From Scolanthus callimorphus (lineage: Eukaryota; Cnidaria; Anthozoa; Actiniaria; Edwardsiidae), in NCBI GenBank assembly GCA_033964015.1, contig CM066923.1, forward strand, positions 4,512,978 to 4,576,977: a DNA stretch of 64,000 bases. The letters run 5' to 3'. A program made the translations under genes and the position numbers. Each line of letters begins with the position of its first letter. Position 1 is the stretch's first letter. Positions 47,606 to 58,500 of the stretch are shown one piece after another. The notes under the pieces are model-generated. The model was given only the letters and a program-made list of their open reading frames with translations, was not told the origin of the DNA and did not search any database.

Positions 47606-49254
47606 GGGGGAGGGTTACTGGATTTTTTTCTAGAATTTCATACTCAATGTTGAATCACACTGCAGTGAAAAATTGAAATGATGCCCCGATTGGTTGGAGG
47701 TGAGGGGGTAATTTCATGTAGTTTACTCGTTTGCAGTATGCAGTTTCATTTTCCTCACCAGAGCCTCTCAGTCCTGCTGATTGTAGGATGGTCTGGTATC
47801 AGGCAAACTGGAACTCCCAGTCTAGGACATCCATATATGGTCATACACTCATTCATTACTTCAATTTCAACAGTCATAGTAGCCAATCGGAATTGTCTCC
47901 TGTTCATCTTCTGCTAGAGCCTCCTTACAACTATCAAAACAGAGGAGGCTCTGGGAACAACTATGTGCTCATAGTATGCAATTCAAGAAAAAATCACTTG
48001 CTTGACTATGGTTGTTTCCACTGGAAATTGCTCTTGATCAGATAATATCACACTCTGCTTTGTGTCTTGTATGATATCATGTTTCTTGAACAATTTCCTA
48101 TGGAACCAATCTTGTTGTCATTTTATTTTCCTGTAGAATTACACAGTGCCTGTGAAAATTCACTCTTAAAGTACACTTCACTTTTCCCCTTGCCTTATTA
48201 ACTAAATAGAAACAGAAAAGGGGAAAATAAAAATTTCTGACAACTTACCAAACGGTAGAAAAATCTGTAAACATCTAGACTCAATGAGTCCTTTCCATTT
48301 TCATTATAGAAAATACAAGTTCCAGAGGATAATTTTGAAAACATTTTCAGTAATCATCCAAACATTCCATGCTGTTATAATAATATGCAAACGCTTAGAT
48401 CATCTTTATTAAAATCACGACAATTAATTCACTATTGTTTATATCTTCAAATGAAAATTGTTGTGACGGGAGTTATAGCCAAGCATTCTATGGCTTGAAA
48501 TCGAACAAAAGCAAACCGAAGCATTCGATTCTTAGCACATTACTGCAAATCGTTTCTAATAAAAATGATCTCATGAAATGAAGGATAATTTTAGAGATAA
48601 GATCCCTGATGTATTGTTTTGTACAAAGATAAATGATTTTAATTTAGAATTGAGATCTCGAGGAAGTAAAGAGGTTAATGAGTTCAATTGGAATTCTTTT
48701 ACGTAGTGTAATCACTTATCGCGCCAATTTTATTGTTGTCTTTGCACTTCGTTTGTAAGAATCCAACACTAAAAATATTTACTTTCGCATTTGAGGCAGA
48801 ATTCTTACACATTTTCTGTATCTCAGAGTAATCTATCCACACTTTTCTTTTAAAAGATAAGAGAAATCGGTGTTCTGAGTCAAATCTTGGAGTCAGACAA
48901 AATCGACTGGTGAGAGAAAGGAAATTTTACTGAATGGAATGGTACTTTACACAAATCAAACCGAATATCAGAATGAGTGACCACAAGTGGCACTTTATCT
49001 TGTAGAATAATACCTTCCCTCTGTCTAGAGGACGTATAGTTGTGGTTAAACTCCTTAAAACGAGCTCCATGACAACATAGAAAGCGTTTTTCGGGTCATA
49101 CCTCGCGGCGAGCGACGTCCTCTTCTTTGGATTTGCGCTGAAAGCGCCGATGTATCGTCAATGGGGATGAACCATCTCGGTTATACGGCTTCGTTCTTTG
49201 GAAATTGGAACTAGCAGGGCTCTGCCTTGCACTTGCTCCTGCTGGACTGTGCAT
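35865..49254 (-). CDS. DIXDC1: DIXDC1-like protein (CH, coiled coil, DIX), several frame breaks
   Basis: Cytoplasmic Wnt pathway regulator that oligomerises with Dishevelled/Axin through DIX. Exons on minus: 49102-49254, 45075-45204, 43870-43991, 43495-43735, 42454-42843, 41947-42191, 41389-41580, 40523-40621, 39217-39321, 38858-38959, 37734-37793, 37218-37387, 36467-36575, 35865-36000. Exons 2-4 are a calponin-homology domain ([46 protein letters not shown]). Exons 6-10 are coiled coil ([51 protein letters not shown]). Exons 12-14 are the DIX domain ([47 protein letters not shown]). The product is about 752 residues after restoring frame, near human size. One base is missing at the exon 3/4 junction, near 42552, at 42013-42015, near 36000 and at 35948-35949. 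Divergent with GPLD1; convergent with ZRSR2. Confidence 0.92.
36233..36406. mobile_element. hAT-like MITE
   Basis: Starts CAGGGGCGTAGCCAGGAT and ends ATACGCCCCTG. The same terminal CAGGGGCGTA as the element at 14313. A poly-C tract (36371-36386) is near its right end. No clear 8-bp duplication was found. In the last DIXDC1 intron. Confidence 0.65.
38526..38778. mobile_element. MITE with 20-bp inverted ends
   Basis: AGAGCGGATTTCACATGACC at the left is inverted at the right as GGTCATGTGAAATCCGCTCT. An internal CAATCGCAATTG-type block also pairs. In the DIXDC1 intron between exons 10 and 11. Confidence 0.8.
39502..39970. mobile_element. Tc1/mariner-like MITE, copy 1
   Basis: TACAGTAAAAACCCGCATAA at the left and TTATGCGGGTTTTTACTGTA at the right, with TA at both outer ends as for Tc1/mariner. 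A second copy with the same ends and interior lies at 46405-47080. Non-coding. Confidence 0.82.
40045..40250. repeat. Dispersed family copy matching 7230-7435
   Basis: Shares TTTGCCCGTAGTAATCAAAA, TAATCCTCCAGATTAATAGA and GAGGATGGAATTGGATTGCG with the RhoGEF intron copy. In the DIXDC1 intron between exons 8 and 9. Confidence 0.75.
40927..41221. mobile_element. GC-rich MITE
   Basis: TTAAGGCCCGTTCACAC at the left and GTGTGAACGGGCCTTTA at the right. The interior is rich in CGCGAT/ATCGCC hexamers, unlike the AT-rich surroundings. In the DIXDC1 intron between exons 7 and 8. Confidence 0.82.
42995..43360. repeat. 59-bp minisatellite
   Basis: Four near-perfect units beginning GTTCTATTTAATAATATTGC and ending TGCTTTCCCAA (from 43021), then two or three degenerate units with CTGCTCTATG. 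Related sequence lies at 32790-32930. In the DIXDC1 intron between exons 4 and 5. Confidence 0.9.
43495..45204 (-). CDS. DIXDC1: DIXDC1 exons 2-4: calponin-homology domain
   Basis: Exon 2 (45075-45204) and exon 3 (43870-43991) join in phase to give [15 protein letters not shown]. Exon 3 ends AAG|GTATTT in phase 0. Exon 4 needs one base before AAATCC to read [10 protein letters not shown], so one base is missing at this junction. Exon 4 ends with an Ala-rich run (14 Ala within about 20 residues, 43545-43600). Confidence 0.88.
46405..47080. mobile_element. Tc1/mariner-like MITE, copy 2, internally expanded
   Basis: Same terminal AAAAACCCGCATAAA... ends as 39502-39970. The interior has three copies of a unit with CTGGAATTCCCCATACATG and CTGTAGACTCTGTGTGCAAT (from about 46650 to 46898), separated by ACGTT pentamer arrays at 46718-46740 and 46802-46838. 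It is therefore about 200 bp longer than copy 1. Confidence 0.82.
47561..47610. repeat. (GT)n and poly-G microsatellite
   Basis: About thirteen GT units followed by a G run of 22 or so. The true length of such a run is unreliable in any assembly. Confidence 0.85.
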
Positions 49255-49526
49255 TTTGTGTCATAATTCCTTGAAAATTCCCTTCTTCAAAAGAGCCATT
49301 GCATTGCCTTCGCTTGTGACCTAACTACGCGAAGGGCACTAAATGTTATGAAATTTCGCAGTCGATAATCCCTCGGTAAAGGCGCTTCCTCACATTCGGG
49401 ACACTTTCGGGTCAATTTCGTCCAGACGAAAAGTTTCCGAAGACAATCGGTATCTGTTCGGAGAACATTCGTTACAACGAGAATTGTCTTTTCAGTCGAT
49501 AATCATTCGTGATTTAGTTCTATAAC
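49255..49526. promoter_or_regulatory. Divergent promoter between DIXDC1 and GPLD1
   Basis: Only 272 bp lie between the two start codons, so both 5' UTRs and core promoters must share this interval unless upstream non-coding exons exist. No TATA box is evident. The sequence is less AT-rich than the flanking introns. Confidence 0.6.
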
Positions 49527-52500
49527 ATGGAAGACAGGAAAGCGCTGCGCAGTTTATTAGTTCTTCTAACTATTTTAACTTTTTCCATTTCTCCTTCACT
49601 GCAGTGTGGAATCAGCACGCATATTGCAATAGGCCATCAAGCAACACAATGGTTTGACGACCAAAGGGGGAACACAAGCTACAGAAAAATCATTCTTGCT
49701 CATCAGGATGGTTTCATTGCCGGAAATCCCTATCCAGATGCAATGTACTCAAGTTTGTGTTTTTGGAGGAAAGTTTCATCAAGTTGCTGAAGACACACAC
49801 TGGGCTCCGTTTCTGAATGCAACGGTGAATTATATCAGAAGGAAATATCCCAAACCATGGGACGAGGTCAGTGGGAAGTGAGATAGATCAACAAATCTAA
49901 ATTAAGTCTAATTAATCTAGTCCTTTTTTTTTCAAATTAAAATCACGGGAGTTGCTTATTTCAAATAAATAATGAAATAAGCATAAGCTCAAAGTCATAA
50001 GCTAAAGTAATTCGAATTGAAAAAAAAAAAGGAGAGAGAATTTGAACCCTGGCAGTGCTCGACCTTGGCGGTTGTCCACTTGTCCTGGGCAAGTAAGAAT
50101 GCTTCAGGACAAGTGAAAACTCAGGGGCACTAATCACAGGACAAGCAACAATTTTGTGTGCAATATAAATATAAAACATTTCTGGTGTGTGGTTGTTGTT
50201 TAAACACACTGTTTGTTGAGCGAGTTTTGTGGAGGGGGGCCTAGGGGGGTTCTCAAAACCGCAAAACCGCACAAAAATTTCGAAAATACCGCCTTTCCGC
50301 ACAGATTTTTCGGGAATGCCGCTCACCGCAAAACATTTTTTTCTTTTTATCTTAAATGGCGCCGTTTTCACACGCGAAGTCCGTCAATTGCTTTCCGCTA
50401 ACGATTCCGTGGTATCCAATGGCAATCAGACGTTCTATTCAAGCAAAACGTGAGCGGAAGATTGTCTTGAGCCCTACAACAATCCGCCAGTGTGTTTTAC
50501 TGCAATTCGAGAGTCTTGGGACGCTAAATACCGCTAACCGTAGGACTCGCAAACACCGCAATACCGCATTTTTGTACACAAATTACCGTGTAATCGCAGA
50601 CTATTTCAACAATTTTCGCACACCGTAGACTTTGAAAAAACCGCATAACCGTAACTTTTAAGCTTTTTATCCGCAAAACCGCGCAAAAAACACAGCCAAT
50701 ACCGCATCACCGCAAACCCCTAGGCCCCCCTCTTTGTGTCATACTCTCGAAGTATCATCTTTTCATGAAAAATGTTCGTCTTGCTTTCATCCAGTCACCA
50801 GTTCACGATGACTGGATGAGTCCACAGAGAAATGGGCTTTGGTAAGCAAGTTACATTTATATGGTATGAACGTAGGCTTGGTCTATATTGTACAACAATT
50901 TTTTATATAACCATAACTTGGCTTGGTCAAGTAACTTTTCTGTGTGCTAGTTGTCCTGGGACTAGTGACCAAAAAAGTTATGGTCAAGCACTGCCTGGCC
51001 TCTGACACATCAACCCAGTGCTCTACAACCCATGTACATTGCACATGACAATTTTCTTCTCTAGGAAACTGAGAAGCTTGTTGCTTTCACACTTGGTTTT
51101 GTGTCCCACCAAGTCGCTGACATCACATGGCACAGCCTTGGCATCAAGCAAGGATTTTTACGAACTATGGGTGATGTCAATTTCTTTGGATCATTCTCTG
51201 CTGCTCACAATGATGGTGACGAGGGTGGAGATTTAATCAATAATTTTGAAGGAGAAACAGATCCCATACCTCTTTCCATAGCAAAATGGTGAGTTCTAGG
51301 CTTGCACATGGAAGCAAAGCTAACATTATGGTGGAAGACTCATGTATAAAAGACTTCTTCCATAATAAGCCTGACTTCCATGTGCACATGTAGGCTTCAG
51401 AGCATGTAGTTTCAGAAAAGATCCATACCCATACCCCGGGGCATTACTCCTCATCAAAATAGACAGGGTGCTCGTCCTCTATCCCTTAGGGTATAAAATT
51501 CACCCAACTGCTATGTCTTAGGGATGTCCAAAGAGTCTGCTATCCCTTAGGGTGTCTCATGCCAAAGGTGACCTAGAAATTCAGGGACAACAGAATAAAT
51601 TGTTGCAACTTGATGTAATTTCAAGGACCCACAATAACATTAGGATTTTCCGCATCCAATTTGCTTTTCTTAGGATTAAAATTCACTGTTGACCACACCC
51701 AATTTGTAATCCCGACGAGCACCCCCATCTATTTTTATGATTAGTCCCCCCCCCCCCCCCCAGCCCATACCATGGAGGGAATTGAAAATTCCAGGGAGAT
51801 AGGAGGTCAGTACTCCTCTTATTCCCATACAGTCACTGTGGAAATTCCAGACTTCCAGGTTTGGCAGGGGGTCTCTTGGGAGGTGAATTCCTCCATGGTG
51901 GGTATTGAGCTTTTTTGGAATTATTACACATTTAAGATTATGACTGGAAGTCCTTCAGAATTTTTATGTGACCTAAGAATGTTTCTGGTAGTACTATTCT
52001 CTATCCTGTCTAATTGGTTGAAAATTTATATTTATGATGCAGAAAAAGTACATCGTAATCTGAACTTATTTCTTCAGGTATGTTCCTACAAAAGACCTTG
52101 CTAACATTTATAATGAATATTATGGAAAAGAGGTAATAAAAGAAGAAGATATCAAAGTGTGTACTGGAATAATATTCCTTGGATGGCTTGGTGAAAAGAT
52201 TGGAGGTGCTGAACTCTTCAAGAAATATGCCAAGCCTTCACCATTTCTAACAGAACAACTGCATGATTATTTTCAAGGTAAATAAGGGGGAGGGGTGGAA
52301 GGAGGGGGCTCTTTCAGGTAAACAAGAGGGTAGAAGGGATGCTTGATGATGATAGGAAAAAAACACCCTAAAAATACTAAGCCATGATAAAACATAACCC
52401 TAAAAAAACCTCATTGGTATAATAAAGGTGTCCTTGTTGATTGTTTTCTTCTAAATGTGAAACTTCCATAATGATTTGCTGTAACTGATCTGAGAAAAAT

Positions 52501-55500
52501 GTGCACACTTTATCATAATGACATGAGAAGACCTACCCCCTTTGCATCATAGTGCAAAGGGGGAAGGTCCCTACTAGTGGCATGGTTGCACATGCTCTAT
52601 AAAAATATTTCACAGGAGTGGTATCTATTTGTTATCAGTTTTTTTTTGTGGGGGTGAAAGTCTAAACCTAACGAGCTGGTTGGAGGGGGCTCCCAGCTTA
52701 AGGGAAGAGGTCAAAACACTTGTACTCGAATTTGTTCAGGGGAGGTGGTGGGTACCGGCATCTACCCCCTTAGGTACCCAATACCCCTTTTTCAGACGTA
52801 ATTTTCTCAGAGCATGATCTAGGGGTACCTGATTTTATTGCACATATGGACTCCTCTCGCTGCGAGGAAAGCGTTGGAGCATACACCTTTTTAATATCTA
52901 TTTAAGGAGATACTTGCTCTAAAATTCAGCTCTGAAAGGTAGGTGGCTCCGGCACCTACCCCCCCCCCCCCAAATTGGGCACCCACAGAAGTACGGATGT
53001 TTTGACCTCTCCCCTAAGACCAATTGTAATGGCTGACATTGTTCCTAGTAAAGTCCAGAAATTTAATTATCCGTCTAAATTTTGTTATGCTACTGGATGA
53101 CTAATCTTCATTGCTTCAACAGGAGGGCTTGCTGACATGGCAGGCTGGACTGGACTTGTGTGGCATGAGGCCATTGATATGCTTGAGCATGGAACAGACT
53201 ATTGCAAGATCCCTCACAGTCCAATTTTCATCCACTGCAACTCAACAAACTCACAAAGCCTGACAAGTGTTATTGATAAAACAAAGAAGTTAAAAAATCC
53301 AGGGACTACCATTTCACTTGCAAAAATCCTACAGGAATCCTCATTATCAATGTCCGATATTGAAGTGCAAAGCACTGATAGAGGAACTGTTTTTCTTGCT
53401 GGTGAATCAGTGATGGAAAGATTGTTATCTGTGAATCATGGATCAAGAAATCACAAGAATCGCCCTGGATTAATGGCACCAATAGAAGATTTGTCCTTAC
53501 AAAGTGCTATCTATTCAGTTAAGAAGACTTATGCCAAGCTAGGTTGGTGAGTAAATGTTTAGTTTAGAGGAGATGTGTCAGTAATGTCATATGTGGTCTA
53601 CTAATATGAAATTAATATGGAATGTGTGGAAGGGGTATAGATACCCCTGCAATGACATTGTGATAATCATGATATTGGCAACGAGCAGCCGAGCCAAGAG
53701 GCGAGGCTGCGAGGCGGCAGCATTATAGAGCCGTGCGAGGAGAAAAATTCTCGAGTTCAGAGTGGTGTAACCACTAGCCAATCAACGTGCCAGGATTTCA
53801 AGTGGTAACCAAATGCTTATAGCTCTATCAGTATCAGAAGAGAAATCTACTATTTGACCCCTGTCCACTTCTGAAGTGCGCCCGTGTAGCCAACGCCGTG
53901 ATGCTATGCTTGTGTATATTTCTCGCACTGTTATTATTACACAATCATTGCTATGACAGTGATTTAGCTTGTTCATATGCTCATGGAAATGCATCCTTTA
54001 CATGTATAAAATCTAGAGGTAGATATTTGTCTCTAAAATGAAATCAGGGCGCAGCAGTGAGTCAGAGGAACTGATATTATTCAAAAGGGCAAAACATGAC
54101 TCACTGTTCTATTACTCGTTGGCACTTTTAGGAGAGCTACAACTAGTTAATAAATCACTCATTAAAATGTTGTCAGGTCTGTTGCAAGTGGCAACTTCAG
54201 TGGCGCAAACTTGGACCTAGTTATTAGTGCACCCGGATATGGTACCCCAGGGAAAAGCCAACATGGGCGTGTCTACATCCTCCACCGACACCCTGATGGG
54301 AGCCTCCCTGTGGATGACCTTGACCTTGATACATCAGCTGCCATGATTATAGATGGACCAATAACAAACAGTAGATTTGGCTCTTCTGTGGCTGTGGTTG
54401 ACATGAATGAAGATGGATTGGATGATCTTGCTGTCAGTGCTCCATCTGCAGGTAGTATATGGTTACGTAGGGGTAGCCTCCTCCGCAGGCATCTCCTTGT
54501 GATCTCTGTGTGTTTGGCATCTGTTTGCATCACTTCCGTCGCTCACGGCCCTTTCACAATCACACCACAGGAAGTCCAACCAAGCGTGTCAAAATAGGTG
54601 TTAAAACACAACAAGACGCCTGCAGAGGAGGCTAATCAAGGGTGGCCCCATTTTTGGACAGCTTTCATCTCTGTCTGCGTTTAGAATATTGAGAATGAGA
54701 ATAAACACATCCATTCACTTACACACCTTCTTACCCTCCCTCCATCCCCTCTTCCTTCCTTCCTCTCTTCTTCCTATTCATCCATCCATGGGTGCCCTCC
54801 CAGGGCGGTACTCGGATATAAAAATGACGGGGGGGTCCGACATATTTTTTTGGGTATGAAATTTGTAGTAAAAGTATTTTTTTAGGTTGAAAATTCTACC
54901 AGGTATTTTTTTGAGTGTTGAAAAATCCAAGGGTATTTTTTGGGTTAAAACTTCTGACATGGTAGTTGATCATCGAGATACTGCCATAAGCTGAAACATA
55001 TAATGGGGCAGGCATCATGTGTAGTGCTGGTATTAAACAGCCTTTTTAGGCTAACAAAGATGAGTATTTTTTGGGTATCAAGTTTTGGGAGCAGGTATTT
55101 TTTTGGGTATAAAAGTTATGACTCAGGTATTTTTTTTGGGTATGAAATTTGGAACTCTGTCGGACCCCCCGTCATTTTTATATCTGAGTACCCCCCTGGG
55201 GGTGCCCTTCTTACCCTCCCTCCATCCTCTCTTCCTTCCTTTCTCTCCTACCTATTCATCCATCCATGGGGTCCCTCATAGCTAAAAATCTATCCCCTTT
55301 GGCACTTAATTTTCAGGTGCTGACCAGCTTCAATATACTGGGATTGTATATGTCTATTATGGCACCCTTGGCAAAGGCTTATCAGCAAAGCCTGACCTTA
55401 CAATCAATGGCAAGGAGCAATATTACAATTTAGGGACTAATCTGTTAGGGGCTGATGTAAATGATGATGGCCATAAGGACCTTATTATAGGTTCTCCCTA

Positions 55501-58500
55501 TGCCTCTGTTGGGGGACCCCAGAGAGGGTCTGTAGATGTGTTCTTGGCCAGTAAACAAAGGAAGCCTGGGATGGAGCTGTCTGTTGTGGATGCTGATTGG
55601 TCAATTGCTGGGGAGCATGACTTTAGTTGGTTTGGATATTCTATGCATGTTTCCCAGTATGCAAATCATGCTTTGCTGTTCATTGGTGCTCCAGCTTTCA
55701 GGTAGTTATCAACTAAACAATCATGTATTCATTTGTATTTGTGTTACAGCTGTTATTTTATCCCATGTTTTTTCAGTTTAGTTTGCATTAGCCTATTTTT
55801 TCCTCAAAGATCTGATACCTTGGTTTAGTACCAATCATTCTGTTTCTATAAAGTACATGTACTATACCCGTATCAGAAGCATGCCATTTCAGGTTGAAAG
55901 TGATTTATAAATTTAAGTCCTGCTGCTAGTTCAGAAAAATTTCCTTAGAAAGAAAGCAAATTGACTAAGTGACATAATTTTACCTCATAGTTGTGAATTT
56001 GCTGGAATATAAGGCATGTTTTTGGCCAGTTTGTGGCCAGTAATTTGCCACCTTGCCTTTGGTGCTCCTCTGGCGTTCGTCAGGGGGGCCTTCCCACTTC
56101 TCTGGGCAATGTCAGGGCGACACGCCAAAGTAGGGGCTGCTAGCAGTCTACTGGTATTACTATGTCTTCCAAACATCCATGGCTCTATCTAGACCTGAAA
56201 TAGCTGATACTAAGCAATTATTGGATAAGGTTTTTGTGATTTCCAGAATAAACAATGTCGAGACAGGTGGAATCAGGCGAGGCGGTGAGGCCGAGCCTGA
56301 TTCCATTGGCGAGACATTGTTTATTCTGGAGATCACAAAAACCAAATTCAATAATTGTTTTATTATACATTGATTTAGTAAAAAATACTTTTTTTTCTGT
56401 CAAGCAATTTCTTTTACACAAGCGCCTTGTTAGATAGGGAAAACATTCAAGTGCTCTAGTCCCATTATGCATTGCGCGCGTAGGATCAAAGTGCGTGATT
56501 CCCAAAGTAAAGCGTGCGCTTTTAGCCAATCAGAATCGAGATAGTGAGTACAATGTATAATAACAGTATTTATCTGAATTCCTTATAATTTCATATTACA
56601 GGGTGTGTGCTAATGCTGACTGTAGTTACTCCCATAATGACACCCAAATTGCTGGCAAGATCTATGTCTACCCTCTTATTGCCTCTCACTATCCACCATC
56701 AGCCGTAGTTACAGTTACAGGAGATCAGAATTTCATGAAGCTTGGAGCAGCTTTGTCTGTAGGGAAACCCCATGCTGGGAGTGATTTGTATTTAGCTGTA
56801 TCAGCCTCATCTCAAGGTAAAACTGTTAGTCACATGCCCTTATTTAGGACAGTGTTTTGGTCCGGGGGGGAGAGGGGGGGAAGTACACCAGATGCCGAGG
56901 CTCATACGTGAAAAGTAAACATGACGTTTTTTCCCGAAATTCGTTTGATACAGTCCTAAAGTATATTTCTAAAACCTCAAATGACGCGTCAACGTTTTTC
57001 CGAGGCTTCAATTACCCATTCTTTTGTATTGCTCGCCACACATTTTCTGTAATTTAATTAACTTTACACGCTTTTTCTAGTACTTAAATTTTAGGTCAAA
57101 TTTTCACCTTCGCGAAGCTCATGACCCCGCACGATTTAAGATATCGGCGTCAAATTTTCTGTGTCATTAGCAAATGGTAACAACTAAAAAACCGTGTGAG
57201 GGAATTTTAATTTTTTTACTTGAAAAAAGATTTTATGATAAATTTCGCGGCCACAAACTGTAAAAAATAAGACTTTCGACTTCGCGAACTAATATTTTCG
57301 TAAATATGCAAAATATCGAAAATCGCTCACATGGTTTTGCAGTTCATTTCTCCGAGAATAAAATCCGACAAAGTGTAAAATTGTGCAACAAACCGCTAGT
57401 GGTCTGGAGCTTGTCAAGTGAACAGGGTAATGTTTTAGTTCGGGGTCTTAAAAATACAAGAAAAAATTAAACTTCGTGATAAACTAAACAACTTAATAAG
57501 ATAGAGCAATCTTTTAGCTTTGATATATAGCTGATTATCATAGCATAAATTGCGACGCGACGAGATTTTTTTTTTCCGAAGACACCCCTCACGGGTTTAC
57601 CGGGAGACCTTAAAAATAGGGAACTTAAGCGATCTATAACTATTGCAATACTCTAAAATCATCAGGATTTCATAGTTTTGGAGTATAATCTAGCTAGAGC
57701 ATAGAAACTTTAGCGGGAATACCAAATCATTGCCTAACTGCTACTGTAAATAGGCCACTTGCACTAAGTGGGTCACGTGACCCCAACTACCTCGTAACGA
57801 GATGTTTTTTCAAAATCAATTCCAGGACTACAAAGAACCAATTAATATTAGTAAGAAATAGCCTGAATTTCAGTCGTCTTTTCTTCCTACACTCAAAAAA
57901 CAACTGACCATTCACCATCCATTCTCAAGATCTTGAGAATCACGCAACTCCTGGGCACGTTTTTGGAAGTCGGCGTTCAGTCGTTTTTTGGCTTATCTCC
58001 GGTGTAATAACCTGTGAGTGCGCACGAACTGCGTCACAAAGCTTCCTTTGTTTGGTAGAACGAATCAGGATGAAATAAGAACTGAACACAAAGGTGTCCT
58101 CTGGGAATGGTTATTACACCGGAGTTAACCCCGTTTTTTCTACCGCAACTTTTGAGTGTAGGAAGAAAAGACGATTGAAATTCAGGCTAAGTAAGAAACT
58201 GAAGTTTCAGCATAAAATCTCTAACCTGGAGCAAATGGCACTAGTGAGTTGAATTTTCAAGATTTTACTCAGAATGTATTAGAGCTGGGTCACGTGACCG
58301 TGTTAGTGCAATTGGCCTATTGCGGGGATCGGTTAATTGGGACTTTATTGGGAAACTATACTTTATTTTGTTTCCGCAGAAATATCAGGTCACATCACAC
58401 CTGAAATCAGTTCTACATTTGAACAGAGCGGTGCACTATACATCCTCAACCTAACAGATATCTTTCTCAAAAGTGGAGACTTGACTATTCCAGACCTCAA

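Larger units (their letters stand above)
45205..49101. other. 3.9-kb intron 1 of DIXDC1
   Basis: AT-rich, no exon seen. Contains the mariner-like MITE at 46405-47080, a (GT)n plus poly-G tract at 47561-47610, and scattered CCAGGA-rich sequence at 47150-47480. Confidence 0.65.
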
